NCBI GenBank assembly: GCA_910588655.1
Contig: CAJUPJ010000037.1
Coordinates: 1-36,283 of the forward strand
Reading direction: 5' to 3'
Length of the DNA stretch: 36,283 nucleotides
DNA from: an uncultured Lachnospiraceae bacterium
GTDB lineage: Bacteria > Bacillota > Clostridia > Lachnospirales > Lachnospiraceae
Under the pieces are notes generated by a model that saw nothing but the letters and a program-made list of their open reading frames with translations, ran no database searches and was not told the origin of the DNA. Position numbers and translations under genes: made by a program. Shown piece by piece: positions 1 through 8,994 of the stretch. Positions within the stretch are counted from its first letter, which is position 1, and every line of letters starts with the position of its first letter.

Positions 1-66
1 CATATTAAAAATGGGGCTTGATAACACTTAAACCTAAAAAATGGGGAAACTCAAATTATAAACCTC

Positions 67-95
67 TTGACATAACTGCAAAATAAGTATATTAT
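67..95 (+). promoter_or_regulatory. Candidate sigma-A type promoter near the left edge
   Basis: A TTGACA box at 67-72 and a TATTAT box at 90-95 are separated by exactly 17 bases. Transcription would start near 102 and meet a strong hairpin at 146-169 with no reading frame between, so it could drive only a transcript of about 75 bases. The promoter match is seen in the sequence; its use is an inference. The only other thing in bases 1-66 is a short direct repeat, AAAAATGGGG, twice. Confidence 0.4.
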
Positions 96-145
96 CATAA
101 TTGTTAGTAGGGAAAACCTGCTACCCTTTTTTCAATTCATACCTA

Positions 146-175
146 GGCATCCTGTACCCGCAGGATGCCATTTTA
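146..175 (+). terminator. Intrinsic terminator hairpin
   Basis: Perfect 9-bp arms, GGCATCCTG at 146-154 and CAGGATGCC at 161-169, enclose a 6-base loop and are followed by ATTTT. It would end plus-strand transcription coming from the promoter at 67-95 or from a gene left of the window. Confidence 0.65.
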
Positions 176-195
176 ATTATTTTATATTTTTACAA

Positions 196-236
196 AACAA
201 AAAAAGATGCTTCCTGCCATTAACAAGAAAGCACCT
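196..236 (-). terminator. Intrinsic terminator for the 47-residue peptide gene
   Basis: On the minus strand, arms AGGTGCTTTC and GAAGCATCT pair over about nine positions with one bulge and one wobble, followed by a run of seven T. It lies about 38 bases beyond the stop codon of the small ORF at 275-418, which supports that ORF as a real transcription unit. Confidence 0.6.
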
Positions 237-274
237 TAGTGTCCTGCTATAAAGTTATTATGCAACATACCACA

Positions 275-418
275 CTATTTCCCACTCTTTAACATTACAA
301 ATGCCCTGTATGCTGCTACATTGCCATTTAAAGCTAATAAACCACCTGCTAAAACATCCGCATTGTTTTTAATATAAGCCGTTACCTTTTCCCTAATAGA
401 AATTTTTAATTTTAACAT
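275..418 (-). CDS. Short hypothetical peptide, 47 residues
   Basis: I do not recognise a family. An ATG at 418 is preceded by a good GGAGGA ribosome binding site at seven-base spacing and the frame runs to TAG at 275. The peptide is basic and starts MLKLKISIREKVTAYIK, followed by a small-residue segment ADVLAGGLLALNGNVAAYRAF and a Lys-rich end. A double glycine at residues 25-26 would fit a Gly-Gly leader peptide, but the canonical leader residues are not clear and no exporter gene is nearby. It is divergent from the AraC-type regulator and has its own terminator. It could be a secreted signal or bacteriocin-like peptide, or simply a small cytosolic protein. That it is a gene is fairly likely; its role is unknown. 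Confidence 0.55.
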   Translation of the reverse strand: MLKLKISIREKVTAYIKNNADVLAGGLLALNGNVAAYRAFVMLKSGK

Positions 419-564
419 AATTTTGTCCTCCATTTTATTTAAATTAATACCAGGCTGTAATCCTTATTACCAGTGTAATGTATCACTGATATGGTACACT
501 GTTATTCTTTCCCTCCTGGCACATATTATATTACCATACAGAAACAATAATAACAGGCAGCATT

Positions 565-591
565 TTGACTATATTTAAGTCAATATTGACT
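565..591 (+). promoter_or_regulatory. Candidate operator: three TTGACT half-sites
   Basis: TTGACT at 565-570, its inverted copy AGTCAA at 578-583 and another direct TTGACT at 586-591 lie just upstream of the AraC-type gene, ending next to its GGAGG ribosome binding site. Three spaced half-sites directly before a regulator suggest an autoregulatory site. The repeats are seen; the regulator that binds them is an inference. Confidence 0.4.
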
Positions 592-605
592 TTTGGAGGA
601 ACTTT

Positions 606-1439
606 ATGCATCCATATAATGAGATTATCCTTGAAAAAAGCCCGCTTAATATAAAAATTGCATTTTATACAAAATCTGGCGGCTATTCACCATTGCACTG
701 GCATGAAGAACTGGAAATACTTTATCCGCTTAATGGCGCGTCTGATATTTCTATAAACGGGACAACTTACCACCAGCGTAATAAACAGCTTCTTGTTATT
801 GACTCAGGGAATATACACAGCACGTTACATTATGGTGACAGTGCAATGTTTTTATGCATCCATATTTCCAAAAAATCACTGGAATGGTATATTCCTGGCA
901 TAGAAAATTATAATATATGCTGTTATTCTGATATGGTTTCTGATAAAGATTTTCCTGTATACCTTGAAATGTGCGGATACCTGAAACGTATTACAGAATT
1001 ATATATTACAGACAATCCTGCATTTTTACTTGAAGCAGAAGGACTTGTATTACAGACTGTTTCAAAACTGCTGGTTAATTTTGCCAAAGTCCCTGCCCCG
1101 CTTCCTGGCAGCAATGACCAGCTTGTAATAAAACGTATACGCAGCATTACAAGCTATGTTGAAGAACATTTCAGAGAACCTGTCACATTAGAAGAAGCCG
1201 CAAGCTTATTAGGCATTGGCAAAGAATATTTCTGCAGGTTTTTTAAAAAGAATATGGGGATTTCATTCTTACAGTACCTGAACGAAGTACGTGTGGCACA
1301 TATTTACCAGGACTTAATCCATACAGATGAGCCAGTACAGGTTTTAATGGAAAAGAATGGTTTTACAAACCAGAAATTATTTAACAGGGTTTTTAAAGAA
1401 TTATATGGATGTACACCATTACAGGCAAGAAAGGGGTAA
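606..1439 (+). CDS. AraC-family transcriptional regulator
   Basis: A 277-residue protein with the usual two-part layout. The N-terminal half looks like a cupin-type sensor, with an HWHEELEILYPLNG segment at about residues 31-44. The C-terminal 100 residues form a double helix-turn-helix domain: TLEEAASLLGIGKEYFCRFFK is the first helix-turn-helix, and VQVLMEKNGFTNQKLFNRVFKELYGCTP is the typical second one. The length matches the family. The start is set by a GGAGG site at 595-599. It is the only confident plus-strand gene in the window, divergent from the small peptide gene, and it converges on the methyltransferase with a 21-base overlap of 3' ends. The ligand is unknown; members of this group often control carbohydrate or peptide genes nearby. 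Confidence 0.93.
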   Translation: MHPYNEIILEKSPLNIKIAFYTKSGGYSPLHWHEELEILYPLNGASDISINGTTYHQRNKQLLVIDSGNIHSTLHYGDSAMFLCIHISKKSLEWYIPGIENYNICCYSDMVSDKDFPVYLEMCGYLKRITELYITDNPAFLLEAEGLVLQTVSKLLVNFAKVPAPLPGSNDQLVIKRIRSITSYVEEHFREPVTLEEAASLLGIGKEYFCRFFKKNMGISFLQYLNEVRVAHIYQDLIHTDEPVQVLMEKNGFTNQKLFNRVFKELYGCTPLQARKG

Positions 1440-2201
1440 TGTTTTCCTGGCAGTAAAAATATACCTTGCCATTTTTTCTTTAAATTCCGTAAATGGCAGA
1501 CAGCAAAGTTCTGTCTGTCCCATAATCATATCAAACCATTTAACATTACCTTCCTGTAAAAAATCTTCTTTATATTTTAATGCAGCATTACGTTTTCTTT
1601 TTAGGATATTATAACATTCCATTGTAATATCTTCTGCTTCATAAGCCATATTGCTATGCTGTAACGCTCCTGCAAGCACCGTTGTTGTGGCATCCACAGT
1701 CTTTGGCATAATATCGCCTTCCTGGTATCCTGCAAAAAATATACCATTATTTTTCAGCCACTTTTTAACCTGGCACATAAATTCTGCCATATCTTTTGCA
1801 AAATACATTGTATCCATTGATATTATTACATCAAAAGAATTCTCTCTATATTCTGTTTCCCCTGCTATACCTTCCCTGAAATCTGATTTTACAGGATATA
1901 ATTTCCTGGCAGTATTAATTGCCTGTGCAGAAAAGTCAAAACCATGTATATATACATCTTTTATTTTCTGTATATATCCAAGCATCTTTCCATTGCCACA
2001 TCCTATATCAAGAATATGTACATCACTTCCATCTGGAATATATTCTAAAATCCTTTTAACCTGGCTTACATCACTAAAACCATCTTGTGAAAAATCTTCA
2101 CCTAATGCTTCTTCACAGAATAAATGGAAAGCCCTGGACTTTTCTGCCATAGTATAAAAATCTTCATATTCATTGTAAAATAAAAGCCCTTTCCTGTCCA
2201 T
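1419..2201 (-). CDS. Class I SAM-dependent methyltransferase
   Basis: A protein of about 260 residues with the Rossmann methyltransferase motif I, ILDIGCGNGK, at about residues 63-72. An acidic end of strand 2 (IHGFDFS) and the motif IV region FDVIISMDTMYF follow. The substrate cannot be read from the sequence; it resembles small-molecule methyltransferases of the Methyltransf_11/25 type. The longest frame starts at 2207, but the AAAGGAG site lies only two bases before that ATG and seven bases before the ATG at 2201, so I chose 2201. The 5' end overlaps the 3' end of the Ham1-like gene by about 32 bases, so the two are probably translated from one message. Confidence 0.88.
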   Translation of the reverse strand: MDRKGLLFYNEYEDFYTMAEKSRAFHLFCEEALGEDFSQDGFSDVSQVKRILEYIPDGSDVHILDIGCGNGKMLGYIQKIKDVYIHGFDFSAQAINTARKLYPVKSDFREGIAGETEYRENSFDVIISMDTMYFAKDMAEFMCQVKKWLKNNGIFFAGYQEGDIMPKTVDATTTVLAGALQHSNMAYEAEDITMECYNILKRKRNAALKYKEDFLQEGNVKWFDMIMGQTELCCLPFTEFKEKMARYIFTARKTLPLSCL

Positions 2202-2811
2202 TTCCATGCTCCTTTAATATTTTCTCAAAAAACTTTATAAACCCGTCTTCAACTGCCATCTGTTCTAACCTGTCTTCTGGCAAATCATAATAATAACATC
2301 CACTTTGGATATCTATTGACAGGCTGTCAATTGGAAATCCCTTTTTTAAAATTTTATGTGGTTTATCTGTAATAATAAACTTTTCACTTTCCATAGACTT
2401 TTCCATTGCTTCATAAATATGGTTTTCATCTAAAACCAGGCATATTGCATTTTTATATCTTGCCACCAGATTTCCATACTTGTGTACAAGACCTGAATAA
2501 TATGTAATCATTTCATTATCTGTTAAATATTTTCCATTTACAGTGCGCACATGCACTCCTGGCTGTATTTCCTCTGGTACATTGTCAAAATATAAACCAC
2601 TGTCACAAGAAAACACTGGCAGCTTAAAGGCACGGTAATAAGCTTCTGCTTTCTGCCTTGCATTTTCAAGAGGGGTAAATCCATCTTCAGGTACAGATGG
2701 TATATCACAGTTTAAGTCATTTAAACTGGCTAGCTCTATTCCAAGCTCCTTTAATTTGCCTTGCATAGCAGATAACTTCGCAGGGTTTTTCGTACCATAT
2801 AATAATTTCAT
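2170..2811 (-). CDS. Ham1/RdgB-like non-canonical purine NTP pyrophosphatase
   Basis: A 213-residue protein resembling the Ham1 (inosine/xanthosine triphosphate pyrophosphatase) family, which hydrolyses non-canonical nucleoside triphosphates to monophosphates. The GTKNPAKL segment at residues 6-13 matches the family's N-terminal substrate loop. ENARQKAEAYY and FSCDSGLYFD match the helix and the catalytic Asp region, and PGVHVRTVNG the following loop. The usual C-terminal SHR signature is absent, so this is a divergent member and could act on another nucleotide. It is the first gene of a pair with the methyltransferase. A ribosome binding site (AAAGGAG) lies about 11 bases before the ATG. Confidence 0.8.
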   Translation of the reverse strand: MKLLYGTKNPAKLSAMQGKLKELGIELASLNDLNCDIPSVPEDGFTPLENARQKAEAYYRAFKLPVFSCDSGLYFDNVPEEIQPGVHVRTVNGKYLTDNEMITYYSGLVHKYGNLVARYKNAICLVLDENHIYEAMEKSMESEKFIITDKPHKILKKGFPIDSLSIDIQSGCYYYDLPEDRLEQMAVEDGFIKFFEKILKEHGNGQERAFILQ

Positions 2812-2948
2812 TCCAATAATTTCTCCTTTTATTCTGTGTTTTGGAAGTGGACGCAGGGTTTCTGGTGTTCTTTGGCATAATTACATAAAACCACTATAAC
2901 TATTACACTACCTAATAAGTGGCTAGCAGAATAATTTTCCCCCATTTA

Positions 2949-3258
2949 CAGTTATCTTGTTTTTTAATGGTTGTTGTGGGGTTTGTTGCAAGAGTTATTG
3001 TATGTTTCTGGTAACAGGTTTTACGTGCCAGATGCCAGTAATATTCCATAAAAGGGGCACTTTAACCCCGCCGGCATTTAAGCCAGATATTTAATGTGAT
3101 GGAATAAACGTAAGTTTATTCTGGAACATTAAATATCTGGCTTTATGTGCCGTTGCGTGGGTTATCGTAGCGCAAGCGTGCCCTTTTATGGAATATTCTG
3201 GCTCTGGCACAGGAAACCGTCCGCCAATCCATACAAAAACACAACCACAAGATAACTG
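2949..3258. mobile_element. 310-bp near-palindromic MITE-like element
   Basis: The whole stretch folds on itself. The ends are exact 12-base inverted copies, CAGTTATCTTGT at 2949-2960 and ACAAGATAACTG at 3247-3258. Further in, 3034-3060 pairs with 3178-3202 over about 25 positions with two single-base bulges. The core is a perfect 17-bp stem, 3081-3097 with 3126-3142, enclosing another perfect 8-bp stem (GAATAAAC with GTTTATTC) and a GTAA loop. There is no credible reading frame inside. Terminal inverted repeats, full-length self-complementarity and an intergenic site fit a miniature inverted-repeat transposable element or a large structured repeat. It ends five bases from the stop codon of the gene at 3263-4006. 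Bases 2812-2948 hold nothing else I can name. Confidence 0.6.
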
Positions 3259-3262
3259 CAAA

Positions 3263-4006
3263 CTATCCCATTTTTTTGTCCAAGTCCTCATCGTCTTCTA
3301 TATATGACTGGATTACATCCTTAAGTGACTGGTTAATGCCAAGTTCTTCTGTATCAGCTATTCCTGGTTTATCTTCTTCATCTTCATTATCCTGCCTTAA
3401 AAGACTGTCTTCTTTTTCGTCCTTCTGGTCTACTGATGGCAGCCTTTTTGTTATTTTGATTTCTTTTCCACAAAAGTACATTGTTGTAATAAGCCACCTT
3501 GAACCATCAGGATATACTATTACCTGTGTATATGTACCTGATTTACGTTTAGGGCTTGCATGTTCTTCTTCATCCATATCAGATACAGAAATCTTTGATA
3601 CATCATCAAATTCCAGGGGTTCTTCTGCATCCTCCGCACTGTCTTTTGCAAATTTTATATTAGTGGTAATATCCCCTGCAAGTGAAGTAAACATCAGCTT
3701 TCCATCAACATAATACCTTGTTTCAGCATCACTGATTTTTTCTTCTATAATTGTACATTCATCACTTCCTGATACAGAATTAAAGAAATTTTCTTCTGCC
3801 CCAGGGGTACTAAAAAAACTTATAAGACTGTCAATTCCTGATTTTCTTTCATTATAACCTGGATTTGTTATACTGTCTTTTCCAGATGCCATTCCAGAAT
3901 TATAGAAATCAGCAAAACCATCATCAATTTCATTATCAGAAGTTATTTTTCCTGTATTCCTGTTATACATAAAAGCATAATAATTACTTATTCCTTCTAC
4001 TTTCAT
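3263..4006 (-). CDS. Hypothetical acidic protein
   Basis: A 247-residue protein that I do not recognise. It begins MKVEGISNYYAFMYNRNTGKI, has no signal peptide or membrane segment, and is very acidic in its C-terminal third, with several runs of Asp and Glu. A central segment, TYTQVIVYPDGSRWLITTMYFCGKEI, has alternating beta-strand character, and the Ser/Gly-rich N-terminal part suggests a flexible region. An AAGGCGGGA site about eight bases before the ATG supports the start. The next gene in the same direction upstream is the LytTR protein, separated by a hairpin. The function is unknown. The 3' end abuts the palindromic element, so the last few codons may have been altered by its insertion. 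Confidence 0.7.
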   Translation of the reverse strand: MKVEGISNYYAFMYNRNTGKITSDNEIDDGFADFYNSGMASGKDSITNPGYNERKSGIDSLISFFSTPGAEENFFNSVSGSDECTIIEEKISDAETRYYVDGKLMFTSLAGDITTNIKFAKDSAEDAEEPLEFDDVSKISVSDMDEEEHASPKRKSGTYTQVIVYPDGSRWLITTMYFCGKEIKITKRLPSVDQKDEKEDSLLRQDNEDEEDKPGIADTEELGINQSLKDVIQSYIEDDEDLDKKMG

Positions 4007-4036
4007 AAATATATCCCGCCTTTACAATTTTGATTT

Positions 4037-4062
4037 CCAGCCCGTCTGCCATTCAGGGCTGG
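4037..4062 (-). terminator. Hairpin between LytTR gene and hypothetical gene
   Basis: CCAGCCC at 4037-4043 pairs with GGGCTGG at 4056-4062 around a 12-base loop. In the minus direction it follows the LytTR gene by about 60 bases and is followed by an A/T-rich stretch without a clean T-run, so it is either a weak terminator or a processing stem. Confidence 0.4.
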
Positions 4063-4120
4063 CACACTCTCCATTAAGGTCCAAGTGTTTATAAAATACC
4101 TATTGTTCTTTACAATGTTT

Positions 4121-4540
4121 TTAAATACTTTCAAGATATAAAGCATATGAATTTTTAAAACCATTGTATTTTTCTTTTGACATATAAACTAATTCCCCGC
4201 TGCTTATTGTTATACTGTCACAAGAATACTTCCTTACATGTGCCATATTTACAATATAACCTCTGTGGCATTGGTAAAATCCATTACCCAGCCTGTAATT
4301 TAATTCATCCATTGTAGAATATATCTCTATAATTCCATCTGTCATATGGATTTCTTTTTTCCGCCTGTGGCTTTCCACATACATTATATTATCTTTATTG
4401 ACTGAAATATTTCTGGACTTTGTTTTTAAAAGCAGCATCTTATTATTGCCATTATTATTTTCCTTACCAGCCTCCTTTTTTGCAGCAGCAAATGCACTTC
4501 CAGTTTTACCTTCATCATTACTGTATGCTTCCTTGTCCAA
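4121..4540 (-). CDS. Stand-alone LytTR-domain DNA-binding protein
   Basis: About 139 residues, of which the last 100 form a LytTR DNA-binding domain. Its marks are the NIMYVESHRRKKEIHMTDG segment, then MDELNYRL, then the hallmark FYQCHRGYIVNMAHVRKY, then a final strand and helix. There is no response-regulator receiver or membrane domain, only a low-complexity N-terminal tail rich in Lys, Asn and Ala. The longest frame begins at a TTG at 4594 with no ribosome binding site. An internal TTG at 4540 is preceded by GAGGAGG at eight-base spacing, so I chose 4540. LytTR proteins usually bind pairs of short direct repeats and control secreted factors. It is the next gene after the galactanase in the same direction but separated from it by a terminator. 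Confidence 0.85.
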   Translation of the reverse strand: MDKEAYSNDEGKTGSAFAAAKKEAGKENNNGNNKMLLLKTKSRNISVNKDNIMYVESHRRKKEIHMTDGIIEIYSTMDELNYRLGNGFYQCHRGYIVNMAHVRKYSCDSITISSGELVYMSKEKYNGFKNSYALYLESI

Positions 4541-4626
4541 GTTTACTACCTCCTCATTTTTATATATCGGCTTAATTTCTGGAATTCTATCCAAAATGTA
4601 ACGAAAAGAACCCCTAAAACACTACA

Positions 4627-4653
4627 GGCCTGCTGTAATATTTACAGCAAGCC
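4627..4653 (-). terminator. Intrinsic terminator after the galactanase gene
   Basis: Arms GGCCTGCTGTAA (4627-4638) and TTACAGCAAGCC (4642-4653) pair with one mismatch around a 3-base loop. It begins about 30 bases beyond the galactanase stop codon and is followed in the minus direction by a T-rich stretch. Confidence 0.6.
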
Positions 4654-4682
4654 CGTATTCCTTATTATATGCTATATTTTAT

Positions 4683-7600
4683 TTATTTTACTGTTATTTT
4701 TTTCTTTATAGTTTTAACCTTTCCTCCTTCAAGTTTAATCTGTACAGTTATTATTGCCTTACCTTTACCTTTTGCTTTAACTGTACCATCCTTTGATATC
4801 TTTGCTACCTTGCTGTCAGAAGTTTTATATTTAACAGATGCTGCCTGCTTTCCATAAGGAACACTTGCATCCAGGCTGGATTTTGCTATTAATGAAGATG
4901 GAAGGCTGGTATTAACCTTTATGCTGCCACCTTTCTGGACAGTTGTTTTATTAAATGATACCTTTGCATTATCCAGCAATGACACAACATTTTTACCACT
5001 TAATTCTTTATTAGTAATTACATAATCTTTTCCAGCATAGCCTTCAAAACCTGCCATATTATCACTTAATACTTTTCTTTTGCTGTTAGCAATTTCTTCA
5101 AGCTTGCCTGTATTTGTGTTGTAACAATATACATAAACACTTCCGCCAGCCTTAGCACCAGAAACCAGGACTGGTGTAGTCACCTTAATCCCTATGCCAT
5201 CCTTTACTTTACTGTCTGCTATTGATACAGCATATGCATTTTCTGTTTTAACTCCATTTGAAGATAAAATATTTTTTACTTTATCCATTCCAGAAACCTG
5301 CCCTGTTTTAACAGTTACATTGATATCTTCTGTTACTTTTTTGATTTCACTCTGTGGTATTGTAACAGTAAATGATTTAGAAGGGTTTTCATTAACAACC
5401 TTTACAACAAGTTTCCTGTTACCGCCTGTTGCACTTGCTATGCCTTCTTTTGTAACTGTAACCTTATTTACAGATATTCCGCTTACATCTGGTATTTTAA
5501 CCTTAATTACCATTTTACGCCCGCTGTTATCCCTGACTGCATCAACTATAGGCTTTTCAATGCAAAGTTCTGCACTTTTGATATCTGCTTCTTTTAATTC
5601 CAAAAGATATTCTTCTGGTATTATTGTCTTGGCAGAATAATTACTGTTAATATCTGAAATACCTGTATATATAACAGCATGTGCATCTATTACACTATCA
5701 TCTGTATCATAAGTTGTAGTAGTAACCATTGTAGCATTAACTTCTGTACTTTCTAATTTTTCTGTTACTATTGTTATATTATCCATCTCTTCTGTTATAG
5801 TTTCCTTAACAGTTTCCTTGCCATCTGGATATTGTGTCCTTTCAATAGTAATTGTTTTATTATCCTCTGTAGTTGTAGTAATCTCTGTAATAACACCTGT
5901 ATTTTCATCTTTAATAATATCTGTACCTGGTGTCTGTATTGGCACAGCTGTTGGCTCTGTACCAGGCTCTTTTGTGCCCTCTGGTGCTGTACTTGCTGAT
6001 GGTGCTATGCTTGCCGCCGGTGTACTTTCTGGTGCTGCGCTTGTTCCTGGTGCTGGTGTTGCCTGCTGTCCTGGAACAACATATGGCGGATAAGCTATTA
6101 CTGGTGGTTTTGCTGTATCTGATGGTGCTGGTGTAATTAAAATATCACTGCTTTTATATAAAAATACATCATCAATGCTTCCCCACATTCCAGCAGGCCC
6201 TTTAACAGAAATTGTTACTGTAAGTGTATCACCTGCACTTGCTTCTATTTCTTCTGTTTTTGGCTGCTGCCAGTTTTTCCATCCTTGTAAATGCGTCTGT
6301 ACCTTGTTAGAATTTTTAGTATTGTCATTAGCCAGTGTAAACTGTATTTCTTCACTTTCCTGTCCGTCACCTCCCTGGACATACATATAAGCAGTATATT
6401 TTCCGGTCTTTTCCACTTTAACGCTCTGTGAAACTGTAAATTCCTGTTCTGTATCACTCCAGAAATGCAGTGCCTGTTTTCCAGTCCTTATATCTTTGTC
6501 TAATCCATCACTTTTAACACCATTTCCTGTTACAGACCATGAATTAACCCATTCACTGTAGTTATCTTCAAAACCGCCATTCTTTAAAAGGTTTTCAGGA
6601 AGCACTACAACTGTACAGGTTACATCCAGGCTGCTTATTACATTATCCTCACTTGTATAGATTACTGTACCATTAACTTTATATGTTCCAGGCTTGTTTG
6701 CAGCAGTAATTGCATCAATTCCAGCCTGTTCCCACTTTACATCAAGCCGTTCTTTATCACCATTATTATAAACAACATTTACTTTTTCTGGAAGTGATGG
6801 TGTATGCCCGGTTGCTGCTTCAATACTTGGATTAATAACAGCATCTAAAAGTTTATCAGGACACACTGCACCTATGTGTACATATTGGAAAACATTTAAA
6901 GAAGCAAGAGGTTTTCCTGTAAAATCAAACAGTGCCTGGTTATCAACTGCTGACCCGCCAAACCATTTTCCTGCATCTTCCGGGTCATATTCCTTTGCAT
7001 AACTTGAAGCCCAGCCTGAACCATACTTCTCCCATGCTGCCTTGTTCTTTGCCAGTGTATCTGCCGCATTTGCTGCATCTTTTTCATAAATATTTACAGG
7101 CAGCCATGCCGGTTCCCAGTACATTACACCAATTCCAGCCTCACCAACATCACTTATTGCCTTGATAACACTGCTTATTTCATTTGCCTGTCCCTGTACT
7201 GTAAAATTATAGTCCATGCCTTCAACGCTTAAATCATCATTAGAGCCTTCACGTACTGTATTGTCATGTCCGTCACCGTCTTCCAGTGTAGATGCCCATG
7301 ATGTTTCTGCTACCATAACTTTTTTGCCATATGTATCTGCAATATGCTTTAACACAGCAGTAAGGTTTGCAGTTGTCCCATGCCAGTATGGATAATATGA
7401 TGAAGCAAATATATCATAATCTACATTATTGCTATAAAGTTGCTTTGCAAATTCTGCATATGTCCTTTCTTTTTCAGGATTTGCAAAATGAAGTGCTACC
7501 TGTATATCTTTACCTGATGTTTCTGCTACTTTGCGGATTGCGCTGCTTCCAGCATTAAAAATCTTTGCAGCGTCTGCCCATCCATCTTTATACATAACAC

Positions 7601-8927
7601 CACAGATACCATTATTAGTTTCATTGCCTACCTGTACCATGCCAACATCCACACCAGCATCAATAAGCTCCGTAAGGCTTTTTGTTGTAAATTCCTCTAC
7701 TGCTTCTGCCTTCTCATCTACAGTAAAATTTGCCCATGCTTTTGGTGCTTGCTGTTTTCCAGGGTCTGCCCAGAAATCTGAATAGTGGAAATCAATTAAC
7801 ACTTTCATTCCTGCGGCTGTTGCAAGCTTTCCTATAGTTTTAGCCTTTTCAATGTCATTGTTGCCACCGCCATAGCCATTCATAGCACTGTCATATGGGT
7901 TATTCCACACACGTATACGGATATAGTTGACGCCTGCATCATTTAACTGTTTGAAAAATCCTGCATCATCAATTTCTTTTCCAGCCCAGTCGCGGAAAAC
8001 AACACCACTTTCTTTCAGGCTTACGTATGAAGAAACATCAACACCCTTAATAAAATCCTCACTTAAACCATTAATTTTCTCAACATTAATATCTGCATCC
8101 ATTACAATTGATGAAGACACTAAATTCTCTTTTGCATTATTTAAAGCGTTCCTTGCAGAAGTTAAGTCCTGCAAAGTTGCTGATTCATCATCAAGAACAT
8201 CAGATGCAGAAGCCAGGGCAGCAGTTAAAGCTTCCCAGCTTTCTGCTGTATAGTCTGTTTCCTTTAATGCTTTTATCTCTGTTATAAGATTTTTAAGATT
8301 TGTTCTTTCAGTTACAAGCTGTTCAGCACTGGAAACAGCCTTGGTTAAAGAAAGGCTGTCAAGACACACCCAGGCTGTTGCTTCACTTGTAATTAAAAAG
8401 CCTACTCTGTGGTTTGTTTTATCTTCGTCTAATGTAAATGAAAAAGAAAACTGCTGGAAAGTATCCCCAACTGTAATTGCAGTTCCTGAAACATTTGTTT
8501 TTTCACCATTATAAACATTAAGGGAAGTCTCCTGCCCACCTTCATTCTCCTTTATATAGCCACTGACTGTATAATCACCAGCTTCTAAAGAAGCAATTTC
8601 CTGATACAGGTTTACTGTGCCAGAAGCTTTAAATGAAATCCCAAGTCCGCTTTGTGTTTCATGGCTTGCAGATTTATTATAATCAATACCATCCGACACA
8701 TCCCAGACCCCTTCTTCTAACTTCCAATATGAAGTCACACCATCACTTACCCAGAATTTTTCTCCTTCATCATCCCCCAAATCCCCATCTATAAATAAAT
8801 TATTATCTTCTGTTTCTGCTGCCTGGGTTATAGCTGGCGTTAAAAAACTACCATTCCATCCAGGCTGTGTAAGTGCCAGGGCTGCACCAAGCAGTATAGC
8901 TGTTGCGCGTTTTCCAAACTTCCTCAT
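4683..8927 (-). CDS. Secreted multidomain arabinogalactan endo-beta-1,4-galactanase (GH53)
   Basis: This enzyme cuts the beta-1,4-galactan backbone of pectic arabinogalactan outside the cell. An ATG at 8927 has GGAGG seven bases upstream and opens a clean signal peptide (MRKFGKRATAILLGAALAL, cleaved near ITQAAE). The frame continues 28 codons upstream without a ribosome site, so I rejected the longer start. Layout in the 1414-residue protein: a carbohydrate-binding-like module at 40-200; a helical linker; a GH53 barrel at about 290-690 with acid/base Glu 436 in VQVGNETNNG and nucleophile Glu 541 in VMVAETSWA; a Big_4-like Ig domain; a second binding module resembling CBM61; a Pro/Thr/Ala-rich linker; beta-rich repeats; and a C-terminal Big_2-like Ig domain. 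There is no LPXTG or SLH anchor. Confidence 0.93.
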   Translation of the reverse strand: MRKFGKRATAILLGAALALTQPGWNGSFLTPAITQAAETEDNNLFIDGDLGDDEGEKFWVSDGVTSYWKLEEGVWDVSDGIDYNKSASHETQSGLGISFKASGTVNLYQEIASLEAGDYTVSGYIKENEGGQETSLNVYNGEKTNVSGTAITVGDTFQQFSFSFTLDEDKTNHRVGFLITSEATAWVCLDSLSLTKAVSSAEQLVTERTNLKNLITEIKALKETDYTAESWEALTAALASASDVLDDESATLQDLTSARNALNNAKENLVSSSIVMDADINVEKINGLSEDFIKGVDVSSYVSLKESGVVFRDWAGKEIDDAGFFKQLNDAGVNYIRIRVWNNPYDSAMNGYGGGNNDIEKAKTIGKLATAAGMKVLIDFHYSDFWADPGKQQAPKAWANFTVDEKAEAVEEFTTKSLTELIDAGVDVGMVQVGNETNNGICGVMYKDGWADAAKIFNAGSSAIRKVAETSGKDIQVALHFANPEKERTYAEFAKQLYSNNVDYDIFASSYYPYWHGTTANLTAVLKHIADTYGKKVMVAETSWASTLEDGDGHDNTVREGSNDDLSVEGMDYNFTVQGQANEISSVIKAISDVGEAGIGVMYWEPAWLPVNIYEKDAANAADTLAKNKAAWEKYGSGWASSYAKEYDPEDAGKWFGGSAVDNQALFDFTGKPLASLNVFQYVHIGAVCPDKLLDAVINPSIEAATGHTPSLPEKVNVVYNNGDKERLDVKWEQAGIDAITAANKPGTYKVNGTVIYTSEDNVISSLDVTCTVVVLPENLLKNGGFEDNYSEWVNSWSVTGNGVKSDGLDKDIRTGKQALHFWSDTEQEFTVSQSVKVEKTGKYTAYMYVQGGDGQESEEIQFTLANDNTKNSNKVQTHLQGWKNWQQPKTEEIEASAGDTLTVTISVKGPAGMWGSIDDVFLYKSSDILITPAPSDTAKPPVIAYPPYVVPGQQATPAPGTSAAPESTPAASIAPSASTAPEGTKEPGTEPTAVPIQTPGTDIIKDENTGVITEITTTTEDNKTITIERTQYPDGKETVKETITEEMDNITIVTEKLESTEVNATMVTTTTYDTDDSVIDAHAVIYTGISDINSNYSAKTIIPEEYLLELKEADIKSAELCIEKPIVDAVRDNSGRKMVIKVKIPDVSGISVNKVTVTKEGIASATGGNRKLVVKVVNENPSKSFTVTIPQSEIKKVTEDINVTVKTGQVSGMDKVKNILSSNGVKTENAYAVSIADSKVKDGIGIKVTTPVLVSGAKAGGSVYVYCYNTNTGKLEEIANSKRKVLSDNMAGFEGYAGKDYVITNKELSGKNVVSLLDNAKVSFNKTTVQKGGSIKVNTSLPSSLIAKSSLDASVPYGKQAASVKYKTSDSKVAKISKDGTVKAKGKGKAIITVQIKLEGGKVKTIKKKITVK

Positions 8928-8994
8928 GCTAATTCCTCCATTTCTTATTTTGTTTAAAGCAGCTGTCCATATGGATAATACTGGATAAATACAC

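Noticed and set aside
3091..3291. 66-residue minus-strand frame across the palindromic element
   Set aside because: It lies inside the inverted repeats, has no ribosome site and no protein-like composition.
4541..4594. Upstream TTG start (4594) for the LytTR protein
   Set aside because: No ribosome binding site there, whereas the TTG at 4540 has GAGGAGG at proper spacing.
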